From the NCBI RefSeq assembly GCF_014836405.1, contig NZ_JACSQU010000002.1, forward strand, positions 1 to 64,000: DNA of 64,000 nucleotides, written 5' to 3'. A program made the position numbers and the translations under genes. Of the stretch, positions 63,494 through 64,000 are shown in pieces. The notes under the pieces were generated by a model, which saw only the letters and a list, made by a program, of their open reading frames with translations, was not told the DNA's origin and made no database searches. The first letter of the stretch is position 1, and every line of letters starts with the position of its first letter. Source of the DNA: Brevundimonas guildfordensis. GTDB lineage: Bacteria > Pseudomonadota > Alphaproteobacteria > Caulobacterales > Caulobacteraceae.

Positions 63494-64000
63494 GTGACTG
63501 ACGCGCTCGACATTGCGCTGATCCAGACGCGGACGCCGGCGACGGCGCCCGCGGGGCTGGCGCATGTCGAGCCCCTGATCCGGCAAGCCGCGGCCGGAGG
63601 CGCGCAGCTGATCCTGACGCCCGAGGGGACCAACTTCCTCGAACAGCGCCGAGCTTTGCGCGACGCCGCCCTGTCGGGCGAGGGCGCCGATCCGGCTGTG
63701 CTGGGGCTGCAGGCCCTGGCCGCCGAACTGGGCGTCTGGCTGCTGGTCGGCTCGGTCATCGTCCGCTCGGGCGTGGCGGATGATCCGCGCGCCGCCAACC
63801 GGTCGCTCCTGATCGACCCCGGCGGGGCGATCACGGCGCGCTATGACAAGCTGCATGTCTTCGACGTCGACCTGCCGAACGGCGAGACCTATCGCGAAAG
63901 CGCCTCGATCAGGCCGGGCGAGGCGGCGGCGGTGGCTGACACGCCCTGGGGCGGTCTGGGCCTGACCATCTGCTACGACCTGCGTTTCCCGCATCTGCAC
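63494..64000 (+). CDS. carbon-nitrogen hydrolase (nitrilase superfamily), truncated by window end
   Basis: 169 codons visible; the 3' end is outside the window. The catalytic triad residues are present: Glu in LTPEGTN, Lys in YDKLHVFDV and Cys in TICYDLRFP. The type matches NIT1/deaminated glutathione amidase, and its position after grxC supports a glutathione-repair role. GTG start with no clear ribosome site, coupled to grxC. Confidence 0.9.
   Translation, partial: MTDALDIALIQTRTPATAPAGLAHVEPLIRQAAAGGAQLILTPEGTNFLEQRRALRDAALSGEGADPAVLGLQALAAELGVWLLVGSVIVRSGVADDPRAANRSLLIDPGGAITARYDKLHVFDVDLPNGETYRESASIRPGEAAAVADTPWGGLGLTICYDLRFPHLH

Overview
This window looks like a chromosomal segment from a GC-rich alphaproteobacterium of the Caulobacteraceae, most likely Brevundimonas or a close relative. 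The signs are uniformly high GC, an alphaproteobacterial initiator tRNA, a complete NepR/EcfG/PhyR general stress locus, a direct-repeat (alphaproteobacterial) LexA box, ChvG/ChvI beside HprK and PTS proteins, a SapC-family protein and many TonB-dependent receptors. The genus is inferred from gene content; no database was consulted. Genes are packed tightly and many neighbours overlap by 4 bp (ATGA). No insertion sequence, prophage or CRISPR array is visible.

Layout, 1-14.6 kb: the end of an initiator tRNA-Met; a TonB receptor that starts without a signal peptide; a dctDB two-component system divergent from a dctA / TonB receptor / secreted alpha/beta-hydrolase unit; then an operon for a radical SAM protein and a UdgX-like uracil-DNA glycosylase with a LexA-type box 2 bp before its first start codon. 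14.6-22 kb: a probable 4-hydroxyproline/D-proline catabolic cluster (Ldh-type reductase, DHDPS-type deaminase, proline-racemase-type epimerase, GntR regulator, TauE/SafE permease, M24 Xaa-Pro peptidase, FAD D-amino-acid dehydrogenase) with similar GTATAC-core sites before three transcription units. 22-25.4 kb: LigD and Ku, convergent (bacterial NHEJ). 25.5-31.7 kb: a six-gene Mrp/Mnh/Pha cation/proton antiporter operon. 31.6-35.1 kb: HPr, EIIA, HprK, ChvG, ChvI.

35-45 kb: an unrecognised 573-aa protein, a zinc-ribbon protein, an HI0933-type flavoprotein, a GNAT protein, a small HTH protein in a lower-GC pocket, PolA, an inverted pair of intergenic repeats, ObgE and alanine dehydrogenase. 45-49.4 kb: the general stress response locus (phyK, ecfG, nepR, divergent phyR). 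It carries five GGAAC-N16-CGTT EcfG-type promoters within about 4 kb, serving nepR-ecfG, phyR, an entericidin-like lipoprotein, a small membrane protein, and a probable sRNA of about 109 nt that ends in a clear terminator.

49.4-64 kb: housekeeping and accessory genes (CurA-like reductase, hotdog protein, SapC, Zur-like Fur protein, alpha/beta-hydrolase, class V aminotransferase, SecA, PpiC-type lipoprotein foldase, ArgJ, MutT, an orphan Flp pilin, a BioC-like methyltransferase, ComF, glutaredoxin, and a nitrilase-family amidohydrolase cut by the window edge). The features most worth follow-up are the stress regulon with its sRNA, the SOS box before the rSAM/UdgX operon, and the atypical DctD that lacks both the GAFTGA threonine and the Walker B glutamate.
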